Assembly: GCA_049840595.1 (NCBI GenBank)
Contig: JASGKO010000038.1
Span: forward strand, 1 to 64,000
DNA: 64,000 bases
Reading direction: 5' to 3'
DNA from: JASGKO01 sp049840595
GTDB lineage: Bacteria; Verrucomicrobiota; Verrucomicrobiia; Chthoniobacterales; Chthoniobacteraceae
The first letter of the stretch is position 1. The number at the start of each line of letters is the position of its first letter. Both the position numbers and the translations under genes were made by a program. This document shows, in pieces, positions 38,958 through 47,795 of this stretch. The notes beneath the pieces are model-generated. The model was not told where the DNA came from and ran no database searches. It saw only the letters and a program-made list of their open reading frames with translations.

Positions 38958-40433
38958 ATGATTCTTCCCATCTTCCTCGAAATTGCGGTCCTGATCATCG
39001 GGTGCTTCCTGCTCCTCTACGAGAGCCTGGCCGGTGACGAGAAAAAGTCGTTCGTCGCCTGGATGGGCATCGGCGGCCTCGCTGTCGTGCTCGGGCTCAG
39101 CTTCCTGCCCATGCAGACCACCGGGCCGACTTACTTCTGGCATTTCTACGCGGCGGATGATGCGGCGATGTATTTCAAACGCATCGCCCTCTTTACCACC
39201 ATCGTGGTCCTCATTATGTCGGTGGAGTACCGCGAAGTGGTCAGCCAGTTCATCTATGGCGTCACCAAGCAGTCGGGCCTCGCCGAGTTCTACGCGCTGC
39301 CCGTCCTCACCTGTGCGGGCTTGATGTGGATGGCCTCCGCCGTCGATTTCGTGCTCATCTTCGTCTCGCTCGAACTGGTCACGATTTCCTTCTACATCCT
39401 CGTCAGCTACCTGCGGCGCAATCCGGCCTCGCTCGAAGCCGGGGTGAAATACCTCATCCTCGGCGCGCTCTCCACCGGCTTCCTCGTTTACGGCATCACC
39501 TGGATCTACGGCGTGACTGGTGAAACCGAGCTCAGCCACATCGCTGCCAAGCTCCCCAACCTCGCCGACCAGCAGGGACCGCTCCTCTTCGGCTTCATCC
39601 TCGTTTTCATCGCCCTCGGCTTCAAGATCGCCGCCGTCCCTTTCCAGATCTGGGTCCCCGACGTTTACCAGGGTGCCCCCACCCCGGTGACTGCTTTCCT
39701 CTCGGTCGGCTCCAAATCCGCCGGTTTCATCGTGCTGGTGCGTGTGCTGGAGGTCTTCCTCAGCGCCCCTTACCTGCACGGGAAGATCATCGCCACCATC
39801 GCCATCCTCGCCGCCCTCACCCTCATCTACGGCAACCTCACCGCGCTGCCGCAAGAGAACTTCAAGCGCCTCCTCGCCTACTCCAGCATTGCGCACGCCG
39901 GTTATTTGCTCGTCGCCCTCGCCTGCCTCGGCGACGCCGGTTCCCAACTCGCAATCAATTTCTACATCGCCGGTTATCTGCTCATGACGCTGCTCAGCTT
40001 CGTCATCCTCGCCGCGCTCGCCAGCTACCTGCCCGGGGACGACATCAAGCACTTCAACGGCCTCAGCAAACGCGCCCCCTCGCTCGCCTTCGGCATGTTG
40101 ATCGCGATGCTCTCGCTCGCCGGCGTGCCTTTCACCGCGGGCTTCCTCGGCAAGTTCCTCATCTTCTCCACCGCGCTCGAGCACGGCCATTACGTGCTGG
40201 TCGGCATCAGCGTCCTCTGCGTCGCCAGCGGCTTCTACTATTACCTGAAAATCGTCCGCGCCATCTACTGGCAGGAACCGACCGAAGCGACCGCCATCCC
40301 CGTTCAGCTCCCCGTCCGCATCACCGTGACCGCTCTGGCCCTCGCCATCGTCGTCTTCGGCGTCTATCCCAAGCCGCTCATCTCCATGTTCCAGACTGCC
40401 ACCGTCTCCGCTCTAAGCACGGCGAGCCGATAA
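38958..40433 (+). CDS. nuoN: NADH-quinone oxidoreductase subunit N
   Basis: The 491-residue antiporter-like subunit next to NuoK has FVSLELVTISFYILVSYLRR, KIAAVPFQIWVPDVYQGAP, and the pump Lys region GSKSAGFIVLVRVL. It has about 14 membrane helices and is the last nuo gene. Beyond it the operon gives way to a repeat-bearing gap. No clear intrinsic terminator was seen, but the inverted repeat at 40506-40592 could fold into a long stem. Confidence 0.95.
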   Translation: MILPIFLEIAVLIIGCFLLLYESLAGDEKKSFVAWMGIGGLAVVLGLSFLPMQTTGPTYFWHFYAADDAAMYFKRIALFTTIVVLIMSVEYREVVSQFIYGVTKQSGLAEFYALPVLTCAGLMWMASAVDFVLIFVSLELVTISFYILVSYLRRNPASLEAGVKYLILGALSTGFLVYGITWIYGVTGETELSHIAAKLPNLADQQGPLLFGFILVFIALGFKIAAVPFQIWVPDVYQGAPTPVTAFLSVGSKSAGFIVLVRVLEVFLSAPYLHGKIIATIAILAALTLIYGNLTALPQENFKRLLAYSSIAHAGYLLVALACLGDAGSQLAINFYIAGYLLMTLLSFVILAALASYLPGDDIKHFNGLSKRAPSLAFGMLIAMLSLAGVPFTAGFLGKFLIFSTALEHGHYVLVGISVLCVASGFYYYLKIVRAIYWQEPTEATAIPVQLPVRITVTALALAIVVFGVYPKPLISMFQTATVSALSTASR

Positions 40434-40454
40434 TAGACATCCATTCTCCTAAAA

Positions 40455-40597
40455 CCGCTGGAGCCACGGCCCGGTGGGCCGTTGGGGGAGAAGACCAGAT
40501 TTTTTCGACAGGATGAACAGGATTTACAGGATGAATAAGTGTTTAGGAGATTTGGAATTTTCGCCATCCTGTTCATCTTGTTCATCCTGTCCAAAAA
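40455..40597 (-). repeat. Composite inverted repeat element, copy 1
   Basis: Two parts are present. A palindrome CCACGGCCC-GGT-GGGCC (40464-40485) is followed by an imperfect inverted repeat made of short GACAGGATGAACAGGAT-type units (40506-40592) whose arms flank GAATAAGTG...AATTTTCGCC. The whole is close to the reverse complement of 57466-57612. It lies in the gap between nuoN and nagZ and could form a long stem after the nuo transcript. Confidence 0.8.
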
Positions 40598-40725
40598 GCC
40601 TTTGTTTAATGGAGCCATTTTCTCCAAAGGCCTCCAGGGCCGTGACCTCTGATATATTTTAGCAAGGTTTCCGCGAATTTCTGCTTTCGCCTTTGGCAGG
40701 GGGTCCGTAGTGTCTGCTTCGAACG

Positions 40726-41823
40726 ATGCAAAATTCCCTTGGTCAATTGTTGCTCTCCGGGGTTCCGGGCACGGAACTGGACTCTGCAACGGCGCGTGTT
40801 TTCCGGCAGATTCAGCCGGGCGGTTTCATTCTTTTCGGGCGCAACATCAAGTCCCCCGCGCAACTGCGGAAGCTGATTGACGATCTGCGCGACCTTTCCA
40901 AAACCGAACCGATCATCACCATCGACCAGGAAGGCGGCCGCGTCTCCCGGCTCAAGCTCGTCGGCAACGAACCGCCGAACGCCCAGCAATTGCGCGACCG
41001 GGACGACGTGGAACTGATTCGCCGCCATGGAAAAATCACCGGCGAGTTGCTGCGCATTTTCGGCTTCAACCTCGACCTCTGCCCGGTGCTCGACATTTCC
41101 TTCGACGACGAGGCTGACAACTCGCTGCGCGGCCGCTGCTACGGCAAGGACGTGGCGCAGGTGATTCGCAACGCGGAAGCCTTTCGCGAGACGCTGCGTG
41201 GCGAGGGCATCCTCACCTGCGGCAAGCATTTCCCCGGCTATTCGCGCGCGGAAATCGACGCCCACCACGAGCTGCCCAAGATCACGCTCAGCCGCGCGGA
41301 ACTGGAGGAGCATGAGCTCGCCGTCTTCCGCGCTTTTGCGGACCGCGTGGACAGCATGATGATCGGCCACGCCTTCTATCCCGCGCTGGACGACACCGGC
41401 ACGCCGAGCTCCCTTTCTCATCCCGTGATTGCCGGGCTTCTCCGCAAGGAACTGAATTTCCGCGGTCTCATCATGACCGACGACCTCGACATGGGAGCGA
41501 TCCTCAACCACTACGGCCTGGAGGAAACCATTCGCCTCGCGATCAATGCCGGGAACGATCTGGCGATGATCTGCCACCGCATCGAAACGGTCGCCGAAGC
41601 CGCGAAGGTGCTCGATCAACTCCCGCGCGCGGAACTGGATCGCGCGGTCGAAAATGTCGCCACCTTCAAGACGCACCTCGTGCCGCCGGACAAATTCTCC
41701 GTCGAGGAATTCCAGCGCCGCGATGCGCAGGTGTGGCAGTTGCGCGTGGACACTCTCGGCGAGGAACTCGCCGCCCAGCGCAGCCCCGAAGACGGCAAAC
41801 GCTCACCCGTGGAAATTTACTAA
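40726..41823 (+). CDS. nagZ: Glycoside hydrolase family 3 beta-N-acetylhexosaminidase (NagZ-like)
   Basis: The 365-residue single-domain GH3 enzyme probably removes GlcNAc from anhydro-muropeptides during peptidoglycan recycling. Motifs: IDQEGGRVSRL, then GKHFPGYSRAEIDAHHELP (the KHFPGHG-x-x-x-x-DSH loop with the acid/base His), and MTDDLDMGAI (residues 250-259) holding the nucleophile Asp. Residues after about 320 are an extension past the barrel. No signal peptide is present, consistent with a cytoplasmic NagZ. It heads a two-gene unit with the zinc-ribbon protein 6 bp downstream. Confidence 0.9.
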   Translation: MQNSLGQLLLSGVPGTELDSATARVFRQIQPGGFILFGRNIKSPAQLRKLIDDLRDLSKTEPIITIDQEGGRVSRLKLVGNEPPNAQQLRDRDDVELIRRHGKITGELLRIFGFNLDLCPVLDISFDDEADNSLRGRCYGKDVAQVIRNAEAFRETLRGEGILTCGKHFPGYSRAEIDAHHELPKITLSRAELEEHELAVFRAFADRVDSMMIGHAFYPALDDTGTPSSLSHPVIAGLLRKELNFRGLIMTDDLDMGAILNHYGLEETIRLAINAGNDLAMICHRIETVAEAAKVLDQLPRAELDRAVENVATFKTHLVPPDKFSVEEFQRRDAQVWQLRVDTLGEELAAQRSPEDGKRSPVEIY

Positions 41824-41829
41824 AAACCT

Positions 41830-42534
41830 ATGCTCGAAGCCATTGAACAACTGCTCGTCCTGCAAAACCGCGACCAAAAACTCCGCGACCTGCGACATGG
41901 TTTAAAAATGGTGCCGATCGAGCGGGCCGATTTTGAAAAGCGCATCGCCACGCTGAACGCGCAATTCGAGCAGGCCAAGCAGCGCGCCAAGGAAATCGAA
42001 GTCGAGAAGAAGAGCCTCGAACTCAATGCCCAGGCCAAGCGCGACAGCATCGGCAAGTTCAAGGCCCAGCAATTCCAGACCCGCAAGAACGAGGAATTTC
42101 AGGCCCTGAGCAACGAGATCAAGCGCTACGAGACCGACATCCAGACCATCGAAGATCGCGAACTCGAACTCATGGAAGAAGCGGAAAAAGTGAAGGTCAC
42201 CGTGAGCGCCGCCGAGCAGGAATACAAGACCGCGAAGGCGATCGTGGACAAGCAAATGATCGATCTCGAAGCCCGCACCACGGCCATCCAGGCCAGTATC
42301 GGAGATATCGAAGCCGAGCGGGCCAAGCTGGCCACCGAGGTGGATGAAGATCTCCTGTTCCGCTACGACCGCCTGTTCAAAAGCAAAGGCGATGCCGCGG
42401 TGGTGGCGCTGGAGCACGACGTCTGCATGGGCTGCCACATGAAGCTCACCACCCAGACCTCGGTGCGCGTAAAAGGCGCGCGCGAACTCGTGAACTGCGA
42501 ACAGTGCGGCCGCCTGCTCTACTGGGCGGACTGA
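41830..42534 (+). CDS. Coiled-coil zinc-ribbon protein (C4-type, CT398-like)
   Basis: The 234-residue protein has a long helical hairpin (about 1-180, rich in E, K, Q and A) and a C-terminal zinc ribbon CMGCHMKLT ... NCEQCGRLLYW. The family is common across bacteria and includes chlamydial CT398, which has been linked to type III secretion and sigma-54 partners. Its general role is not known. It is probably co-transcribed with nagZ and is convergent with the acyltransferase pair, 34 bp apart. Confidence 0.88.
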   Translation: MLEAIEQLLVLQNRDQKLRDLRHGLKMVPIERADFEKRIATLNAQFEQAKQRAKEIEVEKKSLELNAQAKRDSIGKFKAQQFQTRKNEEFQALSNEIKRYETDIQTIEDRELELMEEAEKVKVTVSAAEQEYKTAKAIVDKQMIDLEARTTAIQASIGDIEAERAKLATEVDEDLLFRYDRLFKSKGDAAVVALEHDVCMGCHMKLTTQTSVRVKGARELVNCEQCGRLLYWAD

Positions 42535-42568
42535 TTCTCACCGCAGAGAGAATAAAGAAACGGGGCGC

Positions 42569-43798
42569 TTAATGCGCATTGCCGCTGTCGGGCTTTGCTT
42601 GCAGGACGGCGATGTCCTCGGCGGTGCCCTGGAAAACGTAACGCGGATCGGGAGCGGTATTGGCGTAGCGTTCCAGCATTTCCTCCACGAAGAGTTGAGG
42701 CTGGTCCCGCTCCATCACCCGGGCAATTTCCTGTTCACACTTCTGCGGGGAACTCACGGTGCGCCAGACGTAGGTGGATTTGGCAAAGTGCGGGCAGAAA
42801 TACTTGATGAGCCCGTTGAAAAAAGAGTCGTGATAGACCAGCACGCGGAGCGGCACCTCGGGATGAGGTGGCTCAACGGAATAGGTCTGCTTGTCAGCTC
42901 GTAGATTATCGGCCTGATACAGGGGCACCTCCTGCGGGCGACCGTCGTAGGTGTAATTCGAGGCGGGCACGCCCTCCAGCGGGGTGCCGGGCAGCCGCAT
43001 GATGCGCCGCAGATCCGTCTCCTGCTGGATGCGCTCGGGATGCTTGGCGTAGAAATACGGCGAATCGTTCAGCATCGGATACATCGTCCGCAATTCCGCG
43101 GTCAACCGCTCGTAGCCCACGTATTCGCCGAGGAACATCCAGTGGGTATCCGTCTTCCAATAAAGCTGCCCCAGGCGCTTGGCCTCCACGAGCGTGGGCC
43201 GCAGATCCAGCACGGGGACGCTGCAGTTTTGCCGCAGATAAGCCACCAATTGATCCATCGCGGTGCCCTCGCGAAATTTCGCCGCGCGATCCGGTAGAAA
43301 CTCGGGATAGACCGTCTGCTTGTCCGGCGCGAAGACGAAGACGTAGCGGATATTCCGCTTCGCCAGCCACGCCTGCCGCCGCTCCAGATATTCCTTCCAT
43401 GCCAGCAACTGTTCCCCGGTAAAGCGGGTGACCCCGAGATGATCGTCCAGGGCTCCCTCCCCCGTGTAATAGAGCCAGCCGTTCTTGCCGATCATCACAT
43501 CCTTGGTTGGCGAGGTCTGGAAAACCTTCACCTTCAAAGTCGCGGAGGCGGCGAGTAGATCGTTTCGCCCGCCGAACTGATCGTTGTAATACTTCTCAAA
43601 TTTCTCCGGGAAATCCTTGATGAACTTCCACTTCATTTTCTTGAGCTTGGGAAAAGCGGTTAGCTTGCGTCCCTCGCTCCTGGCGATTTCCCGTTGCGGC
43701 ATGGTAAGCTGCAGGACCAGCGGCACCATGATCGCCACCAGGAAAACCAGGCCGGTGGCAATCGCTTCCCATTTTCTGAATTTCGACGGCGTACTCAT
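42569..43798 (-). CDS. AlgJ/AlgX-like SGNH acetyltransferase
   Basis: The 409-residue protein has an N-terminal membrane anchor (IATGLVFLVAIMVPLVLQL) and a periplasmic SGNH-type domain. Signals are MIGKNGWLYYTGEGALDDH, FVFAPDKQTVYPEFL, KTDTHWMFLGEYVGYERL (Asp-x-x-His) and VYHDSFFNGLIKYF (nucleophile Ser). It starts directly after the stop of the MBOAT gene (TAAATG), so the two are co-translated. Together they form the standard two-step O-acetylation module. The acetylated glycan is unknown because no polysaccharide synthase is in the window. Confidence 0.88.
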   Translation of the reverse strand: MSTPSKFRKWEAIATGLVFLVAIMVPLVLQLTMPQREIARSEGRKLTAFPKLKKMKWKFIKDFPEKFEKYYNDQFGGRNDLLAASATLKVKVFQTSPTKDVMIGKNGWLYYTGEGALDDHLGVTRFTGEQLLAWKEYLERRQAWLAKRNIRYVFVFAPDKQTVYPEFLPDRAAKFREGTAMDQLVAYLRQNCSVPVLDLRPTLVEAKRLGQLYWKTDTHWMFLGEYVGYERLTAELRTMYPMLNDSPYFYAKHPERIQQETDLRRIMRLPGTPLEGVPASNYTYDGRPQEVPLYQADNLRADKQTYSVEPPHPEVPLRVLVYHDSFFNGLIKYFCPHFAKSTYVWRTVSSPQKCEQEIARVMERDQPQLFVEEMLERYANTAPDPRYVFQGTAEDIAVLQAKPDSGNAH

Positions 43799-45241
43799 TT
43801 AGAAACGGAAGTAAATGAAGGGATTGTAAGTACCCTCGGCTAGTTGCATGGCTGAGAGGGTAAGCAAGCCCAGCAGCGCACCGAGCCGGGAACAGCGGAG
43901 GGCGATTTCCCCGGCTGGACTCATGGGGAAGAGCTGCGCTTCCAACCACTTTTCCCGCAGATAAGGCGCAATCGGCGTGGCTGCGACGAGGGCGCACCCC
44001 AGTGTAACCTGCGTAACAGGATCGAGGTAGTAGGTAGCTGTGTAGGTGTAGCCCACGGGGTGGTTGAGCCCCGCCATCGCGAGCAGGTAATCCCAGGCAT
44101 TCGCGAAATTTTCGACCCGGAAAAAAACCCACCCCACCATCACCACCAGCAACGCATAAAGATGGCGCAACGGCGACGGCAGCCGCTTTAACACGCTCCC
44201 CCAAGCCGTGCGTTCCAGCACTAGAAAGAGCCCGTGAAAAAGCCCCCAGGCGACAAAGCACCAACTCGCCCCATGCCACAGTCCACAGAGGAAAAAGACC
44301 GTGACGAGGTTGAAGCCCACCCGCCAGCCCGCGCAGCGATTCCCCCCCAATGGAATGTAAAGATAATCGCGAAACCAGTTGGAAAGCGAGATATGCCAGC
44401 GCCGCCAGAATTCCTGGATGGACCGCGAGATGTAGGGATAGTTGAAATTCTCCAGAAAGTGGAAACCCATCATCGCCCCCAGCCCGATCGCCATGTCCGA
44501 ATAGCCGGAGAAATCGAAATAAAGCTGCAGGGTGTAACAGACGATCCCCAGCCACGCCACCGGCGCAGCAAGATGCTCAGCGGGAAGCACAAAGATATGA
44601 TCCGCCACCGCCGCCAGCGTATTGGCCAGCAGCATTTTCTTGGCGAGACCAATGATGAAGCGCCGACTACCGTAGCCGAATTTATCCCACGTCACCACCC
44701 GCGAGCGAAGCTGATCCGCCACATCGTGATAGCGCAAAATCGGCCCGGCAATCAGCTGGGGAAACAGCGTGATATATACCCCCATGTCCAGGGGATTGCG
44801 CTGCACTTTGGCATCCCCGCGATAGATATCGATCACGTACGACATGGCGTGAAACGTGAAGAACGAAATTCCAATCGGCAGATGAACCGGGGCCAGATGC
44901 CAGAGTTTCCAGCCCAGGTGCACAGCGGCCGTGTTATAGGTATCGGCGATTAGCCCGGCGTATTTGAACGCGATCAACGTCCCAAGATTTGCAACGATAG
45001 TGAGCGTGAGTGCCTTGCGCGCATGGGGTCCGTCCCGGGTGGCGTCCACCAGCAACCCGAACAGATAATTCGCCACCAGCGAACCGATCATCACCAGCGA
45101 GTATTCCTTCTCCCCCCAGACATAAAAGAACAGGCTGGCGACGAGCAGCCACGCATTGCGCATCCCCTTCGGCAACGCGAAGTAAACCAGCAAAACCACT
45201 GGCAGAAAGAGAAACAGAAAAACGGTCGAACTAAAAACCAT
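43799..45241 (-). CDS. MBOAT family O-acyltransferase (AlgI-like)
   Basis: The 480-residue polytopic membrane protein moves acetyl groups across the membrane for glycan O-acetylation. The family features PIGISFFTFHAMSYVIDIYRG, MGFHFLENFNYPYISRSIQEF and GLWHGASWCFVAWGLFHG are present. His323 in LWHGA matches the catalytic His322 of Pseudomonas AlgI. The usual start MVFSSTVFLFLFLPVVLLVYF is intact. It is the first gene of the pair with the SGNH protein. Confidence 0.94.
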   Translation of the reverse strand: MVFSSTVFLFLFLPVVLLVYFALPKGMRNAWLLVASLFFYVWGEKEYSLVMIGSLVANYLFGLLVDATRDGPHARKALTLTIVANLGTLIAFKYAGLIADTYNTAAVHLGWKLWHLAPVHLPIGISFFTFHAMSYVIDIYRGDAKVQRNPLDMGVYITLFPQLIAGPILRYHDVADQLRSRVVTWDKFGYGSRRFIIGLAKKMLLANTLAAVADHIFVLPAEHLAAPVAWLGIVCYTLQLYFDFSGYSDMAIGLGAMMGFHFLENFNYPYISRSIQEFWRRWHISLSNWFRDYLYIPLGGNRCAGWRVGFNLVTVFFLCGLWHGASWCFVAWGLFHGLFLVLERTAWGSVLKRLPSPLRHLYALLVVMVGWVFFRVENFANAWDYLLAMAGLNHPVGYTYTATYYLDPVTQVTLGCALVAATPIAPYLREKWLEAQLFPMSPAGEIALRCSRLGALLGLLTLSAMQLAEGTYNPFIYFRF

Positions 45242-45355
45242 CGCCCGTTCACCCTTTCGTTAAGGATTTGTAAAGTCGAGCCTATTATGCCCTGAAAAAA
45301 TTAATACCTCCTCTCGACCTCATAACGTTCCTAGTGCGAGGAACTGTATAATAAC

Positions 45356-45961
45356 TTACAATCGAGTGCGACCGCTGAGTGCCCGGCTGAGGGTCAATTC
45401 ATCCGCCGCTTCCAATCCACCACCAGCAGGCAAGCCTTGAGCGATGCGAGTCACGGTTACTGATAGTTCCCGTAACAAGCCCGCGAGATAATTCGCTGTC
45501 GCCTCCCCTTCCACATCGGCCCCCAAGGCCAGAATCACTTCCTCAGGAGCTTCCTCACGAATGCGCACCAGCAAATCTTCGATTCGCAGATCCTCCGGCC
45601 CAATATGGTCAAGCGGCGCAATGCGCCCGCCCAGCGCATGATAGCGCCCGCGAAACGCACCACTACGCTCCAGCGGCAGAATATCGGTCGCCTGTTCCAC
45701 CACACAGAGCTGGCTGGCGACGCGGTGCTCATCGGCGCAAATCTCGCAGATCTCTTCAGTCGTGAAAAATCCGCAGCGCGGGCAGGGATGCACCTGCTCG
45801 GCGGCCCCTTGAATCGCGTGAGCAATTTCCACCGGACGAGAATCCTTCGAGCGCAACATCCAGAGTGCGATCCGCTCCGCACTCCGCGGTCCAATGCCGG
45901 GCATGCGCTTGAGTTCTCCAATTAGGGCACGGAGCGCATTGGGATATTCGACGCGCTTCAA
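45356..45961 (-). CDS. recR: Recombination mediator protein RecR
   Basis: RecR works with RecO (and RecF) to load RecA onto gapped DNA. The 201-residue protein has the N-terminal helix-hairpin-helix (LKRMPGIGPRSAERIALWML), the zinc finger CPRC ... CEIC (about 58-76), and a Toprim domain (VVEQATDILPLERSGAF, LALGADVEGEATANYL) ending with the conserved IAQGLPAGGGLEAADELTL. Length is normal. Its start overlaps the stop of the cyclase-like gene by 4 bp (ATGA), so the two form an operon. dnaX and the YbaB gene, often next to recR, are not here. Confidence 0.96.
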   Translation of the reverse strand: MKRVEYPNALRALIGELKRMPGIGPRSAERIALWMLRSKDSRPVEIAHAIQGAAEQVHPCPRCGFFTTEEICEICADEHRVASQLCVVEQATDILPLERSGAFRGRYHALGGRIAPLDHIGPEDLRIEDLLVRIREEAPEEVILALGADVEGEATANYLAGLLRELSVTVTRIAQGLPAGGGLEAADELTLSRALSGRTRL

Positions 45962-47247
45962 AGCCGGATATTCTCCAGTTCACGCACCGTTGCGCCCGCC
46001 CGCATGTGCTCGGTGCGCTTGATGTAGAAAAGCACCGGTGCATCATCGCCCTCGGCTGGCATCGCCTCGTAAAAGCACTTGAGCGCCTGATCCCACAATT
46101 GCTCGCGGAAGTAGATGATTCCCTTCCAGAAAACATCACGACGCTTCACCATCTCCTCATCAAGCGTATCCTTGGCGGCCAGGAGCTCATAAACCTCTTC
46201 GCGATAGCGTTCATCGGTACCGCGAATCAACTCCATCGGGCGCACTTCAATCTCGCCGCTGGCCTCCACTTGGGTGCGGGAGCCGAGCAAAATTCGGGAG
46301 CCGTAGATGCTATTGGCCACGCAAAGCTTGCGGGCGAATTCCACCGGCTCCCCAGCCACGCTGAAGTTCTGGAGCCGCGACGATCCATAGGTCGCGGTCA
46401 CCATTTCGCCGGAATTGATGCCGAGGCGGCAATCGAGCGTCTGGTGCTTGGTCTCGGAAAATTCGCGGTTCAGGGTGTTCAGTCGCCGCATCAGTTCCAG
46501 CCCAGCTTTTACGGCATGCGCGGCATGGTTGCCATCCGAGAGCGGGACGCCGAAAACCACGCGCAAGCTTTCCCCATCGCATTCATCAAGATAGCCGCCC
46601 TGATGAACAAGGAATTCGGATGCCTCGGAGAGGAACCGGTTGGTCATCGCCACGTAGTCTGCAATCGGCATCGCAGCCATGAGGGCGTCGTGATTAAAAA
46701 TCTCGCAGACCAGCACGGTAGCCTCGCGCATTTCCCCGCCGAAGGTGAGTGCCATGCGCCCGTTGACAAGCTGGCGTTGCGTCTGGTCGGAGATACGCTC
46801 CGCAAAAAGCTGGGTGACCAATCGCTTGCGCCGCCCCGCCTCGCTGGAACCGTAAAGAATACCGCCGATCGTGCTCGCGATCACCGCCAGCCCCGGGGCA
46901 AAGGGTGGAAAAAAGCCTCCGTAAGTGTTTACGACCCACGAGGCGGCAATCATTTCCACCAGCGCGAGCAGCGAAATGATCAGCTTCAAAAGCACCGAGG
47001 GGATATCGACTGCCGTCCAGGAAATCGAGAACGTGGCAAAGGCGACAATGAGGATCGTCCACTCCGAAGGACGTGGTGCCTCCCCCGTGTGACCGGAGAA
47101 CGTCCACAAGCTGCCATCCGCCCGGGCAAAAACCCCCAAGGATAACAGGCCGGTGACCAGCAGGAAAACCACCAGTCCAATGATTAAGCTCGCTTTAAGA
47201 TAACGCACGTCAGCGGCGAATATGATGAAGGGGACCGCCGAGGGCAA
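45958..47247 (-). CDS. Membrane protein with class III nucleotide cyclase-like domain
   Basis: The 429-residue protein has about four hydrophobic segments in the first 140 residues (for example LIIGLVVFLLVTGLLSLGVF and LLKLIISLLALVEMIAASWV), then a class III adenylate/guanylate cyclase domain (about 180-340) and a helical C-terminal tail with WDQALKCFYEAMPA. The first metal-binding Asp is replaced by Glu (VLVCEIFNHD where VLFxDI is usual), while DECDGESLRVVFG retains the second Asp region. LGINSGEMVTATYGSS matches the G-x-H-x-G-x-x-x-x-G-x-x-G segment with changes. It may be weakly active or a cyclase-fold sensor. It is co-translated with recR. Confidence 0.8.
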   Translation of the reverse strand: MPSAVPFIIFAADVRYLKASLIIGLVVFLLVTGLLSLGVFARADGSLWTFSGHTGEAPRPSEWTILIVAFATFSISWTAVDIPSVLLKLIISLLALVEMIAASWVVNTYGGFFPPFAPGLAVIASTIGGILYGSSEAGRRKRLVTQLFAERISDQTQRQLVNGRMALTFGGEMREATVLVCEIFNHDALMAAMPIADYVAMTNRFLSEASEFLVHQGGYLDECDGESLRVVFGVPLSDGNHAAHAVKAGLELMRRLNTLNREFSETKHQTLDCRLGINSGEMVTATYGSSRLQNFSVAGEPVEFARKLCVANSIYGSRILLGSRTQVEASGEIEVRPMELIRGTDERYREEVYELLAAKDTLDEEMVKRRDVFWKGIIYFREQLWDQALKCFYEAMPAEGDDAPVLFYIKRTEHMRAGATVRELENIRL

Positions 47248-47404
47248 GTAGTGAGCGAGAAATTGCTCCTTTGTTCGTTCTCGCTCTTAATCTAATCGGC
47301 TTTGAGAGCACGTATAACCGAGAGCAGCGAGGGAACCAGCCTATAATCCTCGAAAGAGAACACTGGCAATCAAAGAGTAAGAAGCAGCGTTTTCGAGCTT
47401 CCGC

Positions 47405-47629
47405 TTAAAACGAGTTGTCCTTCTGCTGCTGCCGCACTTGGTCCGCCACCGAATTCGCCCGATCCAACGCCTGTTTATAGACTGAATGCGCTGGCGGGGC
47501 AGTGGGGAGGGTGGGCTGCTCGCCCAATTGGGGTTTGAGGGCTTCGTTCAAATCCGGACTGGCGGTGCCGTGCTTTGCATACAGCACATAGACCACAGCC
47601 AGGGCAACCAGGATGGAAATTATTCTCAT
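47405..47629 (-). CDS. Small single-pass membrane protein, unknown function
   Basis: The 74-residue protein starts MRIISILVALAVVYVLYAKHG, one membrane segment, followed by a Pro/Gln-rich periplasmic part and a helical end (SVYKQALDRANSVADQVRQQ). AAGGGG 4 bp before ATG 47629 is a good Shine-Dalgarno and fixes the start. A longer in-frame extension to 47815 would overlap glgB on the other strand and has no support. It is divergent from glgB. No family is recognised. Confidence 0.65.
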   Translation of the reverse strand: MRIISILVALAVVYVLYAKHGTASPDLNEALKPQLGEQPTLPTAPPAHSVYKQALDRANSVADQVRQQQKDNSF

Positions 47630-47795
47630 ATTCCCCTTATCAAGCAGTTTGCGCACCACAAAAAAGATGAAGCTCCCCTTTTTTCCCGATTGATAAAGCC
47701 GCGGCGGGGGAATAACACGAATGTTTAATGAGGGCACCCACTGTAGCTGACTTCTGCAATTCCAAGCGGTGCCTCTTCCTCCCCTGCTCCATTCT

